Assembly (NCBI GenBank): GCA_029857855.1 | Contig: JAOUGG010000058.1 | Location: forward strand, 1 to 9,555 | Length of the DNA stretch: 9,555 nt | Reading direction: 5' to 3' | Origin: Acidimicrobiia bacterium | GTDB lineage: Bacteria > Actinomycetota > Acidimicrobiia > Acidimicrobiales > SZUA-35 | Part shown: one piece after another, positions 1 through 5,293 of the stretch | How the letters are laid out: each line of letters starts with the position of its first letter | Position numbering within the stretch: the first letter of the stretch is position 1 | Notes under the pieces: generated by a model | Database searches by the model: none | Told to the model about the DNA's origin: nothing | The model's input: the letters and a program-made list of their open reading frames with translations, nothing else | Position numbers and translations under genes: made by a program

Positions 1-2
1 CG

Positions 3-1385
3 GTGCAGGCCTTTCACAGCGCAGGCGAAGCGTTGTTCGCCTTGTCCCTCGTGGGGTCGCTCTTCTTCAATGTCAGCGTCGACGCCGCCCGGCCCAGAAT
101 TCTGCTCTACCTGGCACTCACGATGGCACCGTTCGCCGTGCTGGCACCGCTCATAGGACCAGTCATCGACAAGCTCCGTGGCGGGCATCGCGCCGTGCTG
201 CTTCTGTCAATTGGGGTGCGGGCGGCCGTTGCACTGCTCCTCGCCTCCCAACTGAAAACCTTGCTTCTGTATCCGGAGGCTTTCGTCATCGTCGTCGCAT
301 CCAAGGTCTTTGTCGTCGCCCGCAATACGCTCGTCCCTTCGCTGGTCGAGGACCGCGACCACCTGGTGGTCGTCAACTCCCGGCTGGCGCGGGTGGGCGC
401 CACATCCGGGGTCATCGCCGCACTGATCGGACTGGCGGTTCTTCAAGTCGCGGATGCGAGCTGGGTGCTGAGAGTTGGAGCGGTCTTCTACGCCCTCGGG
501 ACAATCAGTGCGTTGCGGATACCGAGGTCCAAGATCGAGACCGAGACCTCACGGATCATCGAGTCCACGGAGATGCACGGCCCCGGCATTCAGTCCGCCA
601 CGATCGGCATGGCTGTCCTTCGGATGACGAACGGGTTCGTTGTCTTCCACGTCGGATTCGCGTTGAAGACCTCGGGACAACCAGCCTGGATCATAGGAGC
701 CGTGGTTGCGACCGGGGCTCTTGGTGGATTCGCCGGGACATTCGTGGCCCCGTGGCTCCACCGACGTTGGGACGAGCAACGAGTGCTGACCGCCTCGCTC
801 ATTCTCCCCGGTGTCCTGGCCGTCTTCGCCGCCCTCCGGTTTCACAGCACGACAGCCATCGCCATGGCCGCCGCACTGGGCTTGGCCGGCAGCCTCGGCC
901 GACGGGCCTTCGACGGTGTCGTCCAGACCGAGGCCCCCCACACCAGGCGGGGCCGGGCCTATGCAGGTCTCGAAACGCGGCTCGAGGTCGCATGGGTCAT
1001 CGGTTCCCTGGCGGCCGTCCTCACCCGGCTGCCGGACTGGCTCGGGCTCGCCATTCTGGCCGTTGGCTTGGGAGCGTTCAGCATCAACCGGATCCTCAGT
1101 GCTCTCGCCGCCGCACAAATCGGGGCCGACACCGGAGCCGCAACGCTTGCCCTACGGCTCTTGGAAACAGCCGAGGCCATCGCAGCGAGGGGCGACCGCC
1201 AACAGGCCGTGCTCGTGGCGATGGCGGCTGCTGATGCGGCCGCCATGGTAGGCGCCGTGACCCCGGACAGCTTGGCCGAGTTCGAGCGACGGGGTCGTGA
1301 TGCAGCGATCAGCAACGACCCATCGGCCGAGGATGCCGTGCTGCGTCTCGCCCGCGATCTGGTCGCGGAATCAAGTGGTGATTGA
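3..1385 (+). CDS. MFS-type multidrug/efflux transporter, 5'-truncated by window edge
   Basis: Inner-membrane transporter of the major facilitator type; the substrate cannot be told. The 460 visible residues carry about 11 hydrophobic segments. The first visible part (AFHSAGEALFALSL, then a SLFF segment) matches what follows the short N-terminal tail in actinobacterial MFS proteins. The loop after the next helix, APLIGPVIDKLRGGHR, fits the conserved MFS loop 2-3 motif (G-x-x-D-R/K). The GTG at position 3 is probably an internal valine, so the true start lies upstream of the window. After the last helix, around residue 365, comes an Ala-rich, predicted-helical cytoplasmic tail of roughly 95 residues, longer than usual for a 12-TM MFS protein. 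It ends in TGA at 1383-1385. No downstream gene is tightly coupled; the next start is 201 bp away. Assignment to MFS is solid; function is inference. Confidence 0.85.
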   Translation: MQAFHSAGEALFALSLVGSLFFNVSVDAARPRILLYLALTMAPFAVLAPLIGPVIDKLRGGHRAVLLLSIGVRAAVALLLASQLKTLLLYPEAFVIVVASKVFVVARNTLVPSLVEDRDHLVVVNSRLARVGATSGVIAALIGLAVLQVADASWVLRVGAVFYALGTISALRIPRSKIETETSRIIESTEMHGPGIQSATIGMAVLRMTNGFVVFHVGFALKTSGQPAWIIGAVVATGALGGFAGTFVAPWLHRRWDEQRVLTASLILPGVLAVFAALRFHSTTAIAMAAALGLAGSLGRRAFDGVVQTEAPHTRRGRAYAGLETRLEVAWVIGSLAAVLTRLPDWLGLAILAVGLGAFSINRILSALAAAQIGADTGAATLALRLLETAEAIAARGDRQQAVLVAMAAADAAAMVGAVTPDSLAEFERRGRDAAISNDPSAEDAVLRLARDLVAESSGD

Positions 1386-1453
1386 ACCACGCCGTCTTCT
1401 CGCATTTGGGACACTCCGGCGTGCCATCGCCGAGGATCATCGGTGTGAGTTTG

Positions 1454-1507
1454 GATAATCGGTTATCTCATCTTCGGTGTGCGGGCGCCCGATCGTACGG
1501 CCCGTAC
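1454..1507. promoter_or_regulatory. Two short inverted repeats upstream of the MDR gene, possible operators
   Basis: The 201-bp gap between the MFS gene and the MDR gene has two perfect short inverted repeats: GATAA-TCGG-TTATC at 1454-1467 and GTACGG-C-CCGTAC at 1495-1507. A direct repeat GTACCAGC follows at 1504-1511 and 1518-1525. Spacing and symmetry are compatible with binding sites for a dimeric regulator, but no regulator gene lies in the window and I see no convincing -35/-10 pair. The rest of the gap holds nothing I recognise apart from the ribosome binding site. Confidence 0.25.
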
Positions 1508-1586
1508 CAGCTCCCCAGTACCAGCGTCATGATCAGCGCCCCACCAGGGCGATGCCGTCAACAATCCACGGAGGTCCTGTTCAACC

Positions 1587-2567
1587 ATGAAGGCGATCGT
1601 ACAAACCAAGTTCGGGTCCCCCCTGGACGTGTTGAAGCTCGGCGAGATCGACACGCCGACGCCGGGCAAGGACGAGGTGCTGGTGAAGGTGCACGCAGCC
1701 TCCATCCACATCGGCGACTACTACACCATCGCGGGCCTGCCCTACGTCATGCGGCCGATGTTCAAGGCGATGAGGGCAAAGAACGATGTGCCGGGGATGG
1801 ATGTTGCAGGCACCGTCGAGGCCGTCGGCGACGACGTGACGCAGGTGCATCCCGGCGATGAGGTCTTCGGGTCCCACAAAGGCGCCTTTGCCGAATACGC
1901 GTGTTTCCCTGAACGATCGCTCGTCACCAAACCCGCCAACCTGACCTTCGAGCAAGCGTCCACCCTCGGTGTCTCGGCGTTGACCGCGCTGCAGGGTCTT
2001 CGAGATCAGGGCGAGGTCCAGCCAGGCCACAAAGTGCTGATAACCGGCGCTTCGGGTGGTGTCGGGACGTTCGCTGTGCAGATCGCAAAAGCGATGGGTG
2101 CCGAGGCAACCGGGGTGTGCAGCACCAGAAACATGGAGATGGTCCGCTCGATCGGCGCAGACCATGTCATCGACTACACCCACGAGGACTTCACCGAGGG
2201 TGATCGGCGGTATGACTTCATCTTCGACAACGTCGGCAGTCGGTCGTTGTCGGATACCCGTCGAGCTCTTACGGCGACCGGGAGACTCTTGGCCAACGGT
2301 GCCCAGGTCGGCGGTTGGTTCGGAGGCCTGAGAGAGCCGATCGCAGCGTTCGCGTCGTCACTCTTTGTCCCTCAACAAGGACGTCCATTTGTCTCGACAG
2401 CAAACCCCGAGGACCTTGCCGCGCTGAAGGAACTCGCCGAAGCCGGGAAACTCACACCGGTACTCGACAGAACCTTCCCGCTCGACCAAACACCAGACGC
2501 TGTTGCTCAGGTCGGTGAAGGACACGCGCAAGGAAAGACGATCATCAGCCTCGAAAAGGCGAATTAG
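1587..2567 (+). CDS. Zinc-independent NAD(P)-dependent MDR oxidoreductase (quinone oxidoreductase-like)
   Basis: Cytoplasmic medium-chain dehydrogenase/reductase of 326 residues, the normal length. The N-terminal GroES-like fold contains VLVKVHAASIHIGDYY (about 31-46) and GMDVAGTVEAVG (70-81), as in quinone oxidoreductases. The Rossmann nucleotide-binding motif GASGGVG is at 154-160, followed by TFAVQIAKAMGA. The zinc-ligand cysteines and histidines of alcohol dehydrogenases are absent, so it should use NAD(P)H to reduce a quinone, enone or similar compound without metal. The ATG start is supported by GGAGG at 1570-1574, 12 nt upstream, a somewhat long spacing. It converges with the HTTM gene with 29 bp between stops. 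The exact substrate is unknown; the family covers quinone reductases, enoyl reductases and crotonyl reductase-like enzymes. Confidence 0.88.
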   Translation: MKAIVQTKFGSPLDVLKLGEIDTPTPGKDEVLVKVHAASIHIGDYYTIAGLPYVMRPMFKAMRAKNDVPGMDVAGTVEAVGDDVTQVHPGDEVFGSHKGAFAEYACFPERSLVTKPANLTFEQASTLGVSALTALQGLRDQGEVQPGHKVLITGASGGVGTFAVQIAKAMGAEATGVCSTRNMEMVRSIGADHVIDYTHEDFTEGDRRYDFIFDNVGSRSLSDTRRALTATGRLLANGAQVGGWFGGLREPIAAFASSLFVPQQGRPFVSTANPEDLAALKELAEAGKLTPVLDRTFPLDQTPDAVAQVGEGHAQGKTIISLEKAN

Positions 2568-2596
2568 CGGCTGCCAGCGGCTCGGTGTCTATCCGG

Positions 2597-3586
2597 TCAA
2601 CCAACCGGTTGCGGGGCGCCGAGCCGCCGAAGCCCCGGGAGTCGCTCCACGGCGAAGAAGGGAAGGAAGGCGAAGAGTAACAGCTGATACGGAAACGTGA
2701 TCCACATGAACAGCGCCGTCCCGACGTGCATGCCCCACAGCAGACCCACCCATACCGACCTCACCGTCCCTCCCAGGAGGAGCAAGGGGGAGCCCAACTC
2801 AGCCATGACCACGAGAGCGGAGATCACCGCCAGCAGGCCCGGCCGGCCGGCCAACTCGTCAGCCAAGGGTGATCCCGACTTTCCCGACAAGTCGAGACGC
2901 AACACGTTGCGAGCCAAGTGGTGCTGGAGGATCTCGCCGCCCAACCAGTCGGAACCACCAAGCCTCACCTTGGCCAGTCCGGCGAGGACGTAGGTGGCGA
3001 CCGTAGCCAGTGCCATGAGTCTCACCCACCAACCGGCGACCATGGGCTCGTCGGGGATCGGCTGATCGACCGAGCGCTGCCCTGCGTGACCCAGGGCCGC
3101 ACCGGTCCACCAACGGGGTTCGCTGCCGGCGCGAGCCCGAAGCGCGAGGATCCCGCCACCGGCTGGCCCGGAGGATCCCGCAGGCGACGCGGCGAGCACC
3201 AGCGCATGAAGCACCAAGAGGTGCTCATGGTGGATCACCTGACCCCACGAGCTGCGCCAGGTGGAGAGCAGCAGCAAGGTGAGCGCCCAAGCCGGGCCCC
3301 AGAATCGCCAGCGGCGACCGGTCAGCGCCGCCACGCTGCACACGATGACGCAGACGGGCAGCAACCGGCCGACCCAGGGGGCTGGCGGCCTCTCGAGGAC
3401 AGACAGCACGCCGACCGGTGAGAAGGTGGACGCCGGCCGGTCGCCGATGTGCCAGAACATCGGGAGCCGGGCGGCCACGTAGACGGCGGCGAACCCAGCG
3501 ACCAACACCCTCAGAACGGTCAGTCGCTCCCTCGGGATGGGTGCCACCAGCCACCGGTCGGCCCGAGCGAGCAACGGTACCTTCAC
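2597..3586 (-). CDS. HTTM-domain (vitamin K-dependent gamma-carboxylase-like) membrane protein
   Basis: Multi-pass membrane protein of 329 residues, read from a GTG at 3586. Helices are rich in Trp, His and Leu. The features typical of bacterial HTTM proteins are present: a His-rich helix VIHHEHLLVLHALVLA (about 117-132), the YVLAGLAKVRLGGSDWLGGE stretch (about 199-218), and a C-terminal WGMHVGTALFMWITFPYQ segment followed by a hydrophobic helix. The domain is named after vitamin K-dependent gamma-glutamyl carboxylase; the role of bacterial members is mostly unproven. Start choice: a GTG at 3604 opens a longer frame, but GTG at 3586 overlaps the TGA of the upstream gene as GTGA, the usual sign of translational coupling, so I prefer 3586. 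It is the last gene of the leftward cluster. Confidence 0.8.
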   Translation of the reverse strand: MKVPLLARADRWLVAPIPRERLTVLRVLVAGFAAVYVAARLPMFWHIGDRPASTFSPVGVLSVLERPPAPWVGRLLPVCVIVCSVAALTGRRWRFWGPAWALTLLLLSTWRSSWGQVIHHEHLLVLHALVLAASPAGSSGPAGGGILALRARAGSEPRWWTGAALGHAGQRSVDQPIPDEPMVAGWWVRLMALATVATYVLAGLAKVRLGGSDWLGGEILQHHLARNVLRLDLSGKSGSPLADELAGRPGLLAVISALVVMAELGSPLLLLGGTVRSVWVGLLWGMHVGTALFMWITFPYQLLLFAFLPFFAVERLPGLRRLGAPQPVG

Positions 3587-3996
3587 GGACCCGAGTCCCC
3601 GCACTGCACGTGCACCCGTCGATCGATCAAGGACACCCGGCCCTCGAGATGGGCAATCGCGTCATGGCGCTCGGTGGCAATGAGCACGCCGGCACCGTCC
3701 AGCCGGTCGGCGATTCCAACGCAGAACTCCAGGAGCGTGGCCCCACCCACCTCAATCGTCCGCCGCAGGCGGGTGACGGCCACCAGCGGGTCGTCGGTGT
3801 CCAGTACCGACATCGACACCGGCTCTCCGTCACTCGTCTGGATGACGGTCGGGAGGCTGACCACCCGCCCCGCGTCGCGCGCGTACATCGGATAGTGCGA
3901 CAGAGGGACGCTCTGGAAGTTCGGCGATTCGAGCAGCGGCCACATGACCACCAGGACAAAGGCAGCCGTAGCCAGATGGGGAGCCCATCGTCGCAT
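3583..3996 (-). CDS. Small membrane-anchored protein paired with HTTM protein
   Basis: A 137-residue protein with one N-terminal hydrophobic segment (about 8-22, ATAAFVLVVMWPLL) followed by SVPLSHYPMYA (about 29-39) and a soluble domain of about 95 residues, presumably outside the cytoplasm. From memory, small proteins with an S-x-[FY]-P-M-[YF] motif often sit beside HTTM genes; that association is family knowledge I cannot check here. The start ATG at 3996 has only a weak purine stretch (GGTAGAG) in front of it. The stop overlaps the GTG of the HTTM gene by 4 nt (GTGA), so the two are probably co-translated. No enzymatic motif is visible; a partner or substrate role for the HTTM protein is inference. 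Confidence 0.7.
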   Translation of the reverse strand: MRRWAPHLATAAFVLVVMWPLLESPNFQSVPLSHYPMYARDAGRVVSLPTVIQTSDGEPVSMSVLDTDDPLVAVTRLRRTIEVGGATLLEFCVGIADRLDGAGVLIATERHDAIAHLEGRVSLIDRRVHVQCGDSGP

Positions 3997-4012
3997 GTCT
4001 CGACTCTACCGA

Positions 4013-4213
4013 TCACCTCATCGGATTCGGGAGAGGGACCATCTCGATCGAGCGCAAGTCGACCAGCCAATCGATCTCGGGCACTTCCACGACACAATCG
4101 GGTTCGACATAGCGCCAGCGACGCTTGATCCACACCAGCCAAGTTTGGTGTGCCGAAACACGCCAGATCCCGGTGCGTTGAGGTCGTTCGGCAGTCTCGC
4201 GGAGTGTCCTTCT
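4013..4213 (-). CDS. Unrecognised coding-like frame without a normal start codon
   Basis: A 66-codon frame between a TGA at 4214-4216 and a TGA at 4013-4015. From about 4165 on it looks strongly protein-like: TGIWRVSAHQTWLVWIKRRW, then RYVEPDCVVEVPEIDWLVDL and a tail ending VPLPNPMR, with GC-rich third positions. It lies 16 bp upstream of the 137-aa gene in the same direction, so it could belong to that operon. No ATG, GTG or TTG occurs before an internal GTG at 4133-4135, which would give only 40 residues and has no Shine-Dalgarno sequence. Possibilities: a 40-aa protein, a CTG or other rare start, or a remnant that lost its 5' part by frameshift; another minus-strand frame opens with GTG at 4254 and overlaps this stretch. 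I do not recognise the family. Confidence 0.4.
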   Translation of the reverse strand, partial: RRTLRETAERPQRTGIWRVSAHQTWLVWIKRRWRYVEPDCVVEVPEIDWLVDLRSIEMVPLPNPMR

Positions 4214-4240
4214 TCAGCGGCCGCGGGATCGGCAGCGTGA

Positions 4241-4441
4241 TCAGGACCGATCACGAACGCGATCGAGTGCCGACCTGACCTCGTGGGAACGCTGCTTCGC
4301 CATCTGACGCCACTCGTCGAATCGACCTTCGGCCCGCCACCTGCTGGTGGCGTCGAGGACCAGGCCTAAAAACTTGAGGGAGAGCGAAACACCGGTCATG
4401 ATCGCCCGACAAGCCTGGTACGCCGCTTGTGCTGGATTCAT
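4241..4441 (-). CDS. Small hypothetical protein, 66 aa, leaderless
   Basis: Encodes 66 residues. An amphipathic or hydrophobic middle (AIMTGVSLSLKFLGLVLDAT, about 14-33) is followed by a charged, helix-forming C-terminus rich in Arg, Glu and Asp (WRAEGRFDEWRQMAKQRSHE, then VRSALDRVRDRS). No known domain is recognised; it could be a small membrane-associated protein. The main support for the start ATG at 4441 is a good promoter with its -10 box ending 6 nt before it, a leaderless arrangement matching other genes of this window. It is the first gene of the leftward cluster and stops 27 nt before the unrecognised frame downstream. It could still be a chance ORF, but the composition and promoter favour a real gene. 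Confidence 0.55.
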   Translation of the reverse strand: MNPAQAAYQACRAIMTGVSLSLKFLGLVLDATSRWRAEGRFDEWRQMAKQRSHEVRSALDRVRDRS

Positions 4442-4447
4442 GGGGCA

Positions 4448-4477
4448 AACCTAACAGCACTATCTGGTAGCCATCAA
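4448..4477 (-). promoter_or_regulatory. Leaderless promoter of the 66-aa small protein
   Basis: On the minus strand, TTGATG (4477-4472) and TAGGTT (4453-4448) form a -35/-10 pair with an 18-nt spacer. The -10 ends 6 nt before the ATG at 4441, so transcription would start at or next to the start codon. There is no Shine-Dalgarno sequence. Confidence 0.5.
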
Positions 4478-4513
4478 CGACGTGCGCCGGTGAGCAGAGG
4501 GCCGCCGTTCCTG

Positions 4514-4587
4514 TGGGCGTTGAGGGACTCGAACCCCCGACTTTCTCCTTGTAAGGGAGACACTCTAGCCAACTGAGTTAAACGCCC
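4514..4587 (-). tRNA. tRNA-Val (anticodon UAC)
   Basis: A 74-nt cloverleaf on the minus strand. The acceptor stem GGGCGTT pairs fully with AACGCCC, followed by discriminator A. The D stem is ACTC/GAGT with AGTTGGCTA between, the anticodon stem is TCTCC/GGAGA around loop CTTACAA (anticodon TAC, valine), and the T stem is GGGGG/CCCTC around TTCGAGT. The 3' CCA is not encoded (the next bases are CAG), so it must be added after transcription. No integrase or duplicated tRNA end is visible nearby. Bases 4588-4711 behind it hold nothing I recognise. Confidence 0.95.
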
Positions 4588-4711
4588 ATTCGATTGCCTT
4601 GGCCGACGAGGTGGGTGAGACCACTGCCGTCGTCAAGACGAATCAGCCTATCCGGCGGCGTGCCGCAACGCCGCCGGACATCGAACCATGGATACCACCA
4701 ATCCCAAACAC

Positions 4712-5107
4712 TCAGGATGCGGCCTCGGGGGCGGGTGATGGCACCGACAACGGGCGAGGCCGATGAACCGTGCGAGCCTCAACCGACGCGGCGTGGCGAT
4801 CGATCTCCGCCGGGCTTGTCGCTGGGCGCCCAGTCTCGAGGAAGAACTTGTAGCCGAGCACTCCGCCTCGGGCCGCGCCCCGGATCTGACCGACCGAGAA
4901 GTAGGTCATCACGAACGGCTTCATCCGGAAGTAGAACACGTTCCGCAGGTACGTCTTGCCGTCGGAGCCACGACGCACCGACCACGTGTTGAACACCCGA
5001 GCGGGGAACCCCTTCGTCTCATAGACGTCGTAGGTGTACTCCTTGTAGTCAGGGTCGTCGATCCAGTCGATGATGCGCTCCTTGATGGCGACGCGTTCGG
5101 TGGCGCA
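4712..5107 (-). pseudogene. 5'-truncated gene fragment, unrecognised family
   Basis: About 131 codons that read like the C-terminal part of a real protein: ERVAIKERIIDWIDDPDYKE, TYDVYETKGFPARVFNTWSV, a YLRNVFYFRMKPFVMTYFSV stretch, then GQIRGAARGGVLGYKFFLET and a low-complexity tail ending in TGA at 4712-4714. Third positions are GC-rich, as in genes. No ATG, GTG or TTG lies in the early part; upstream the frame runs straight into the tandem repeat at 5107-5265, where only a TTG at 5218 is available, giving a 168-aa product whose first third is repeat sequence. I read it as a gene whose 5' end was lost or rewritten by the repeat. The family is not recognised; a small lipid-binding or cyclase-like fold is possible but unsupported. 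Confidence 0.6.
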
Positions 5108-5265
5108 CAGCCGCCAGAACGAGCCGAGAAGCCCGATCCACCCAACCGGCGGCTGCAGGGTGCGGTATCGGTGGTCTACAGCCGCCAGAACGAGCCGAGA
5201 AGCCCGCCGAACCGTCAACCGGCGGCTGCAGGGTGCGGTATTGGTGGTCTACAGCCGCCAGAACG
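5107..5265. repeat. Tandem 71/73-bp repeat with internal inverted repeats, two copies plus a 15-bp partial
   Basis: Copy 1 is 5107-5177 (71 bp), copy 2 is 5178-5250 (73 bp), and 5251-5265 repeats the first 15 bases. The first 29 bases are identical in both copies, the last 33 differ at one position (C or T), and the middle linker differs in sequence and length (9 against 11 bp). CAGCCGCC and GGCGGCTG alternate through the array, so hairpins can form. In minus-strand RNA, 10-bp stems with a 23-nt loop are possible just downstream of the antiporter stop. No U tract follows. The array lies between the antiporter gene and the truncated fragment and touches the broken end of the latter. Confidence 0.9.
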
Positions 5266-5293
5266 GGATGGGGTGGGGCAGATCGGGGTGGGG

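Noticed and set aside
549..1118. 189-codon minus-strand frame
   Set aside because: Antisense to the MFS gene; Gly/Glu/Pro-rich low-complexity translation typical of a shadow.
2593..2608. CCGGT-CAACCA-ACCGG hairpin as terminator between the convergent MDR and HTTM genes
   Set aside because: Only 5 bp of stem, no U tract, and it overlaps the 3' end of the HTTM coding sequence; too weak to call.
3418..4128. 236-codon plus-strand frame
   Set aside because: Antisense to the HTTM and 137-aa genes, with Arg/Pro/His-rich shadow composition and no recognisable domain.
3627..4142. 171-codon minus-strand frame overlapping the 137-aa gene
   Set aside because: Frame-shifted shadow rich in Arg, Ser and Cys; the 137-aa frame has the membrane segment, the SHYPMY motif and the GTGA coupling.
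4214..4243. Two in-frame TGA codons joining the 66-aa small protein to the coding-like frame downstream, as possible Sec codons
   Set aside because: The eight codons between them are mostly Arg, Ser and Gly with no redox motif, and neither TGA sits where a catalytic Cys would be expected.
4514..4587. tRNA-Val as an integration site for a mobile element
   Set aside because: No integrase, no duplicated tRNA 3' end and no mobility genes in the window.
5107..5265. CRISPR array
   Set aside because: Units are 71-73 bp with only a 9-11-bp variable linker, not 25-40-bp repeats with similar-sized unique spacers, and no cas genes are near.
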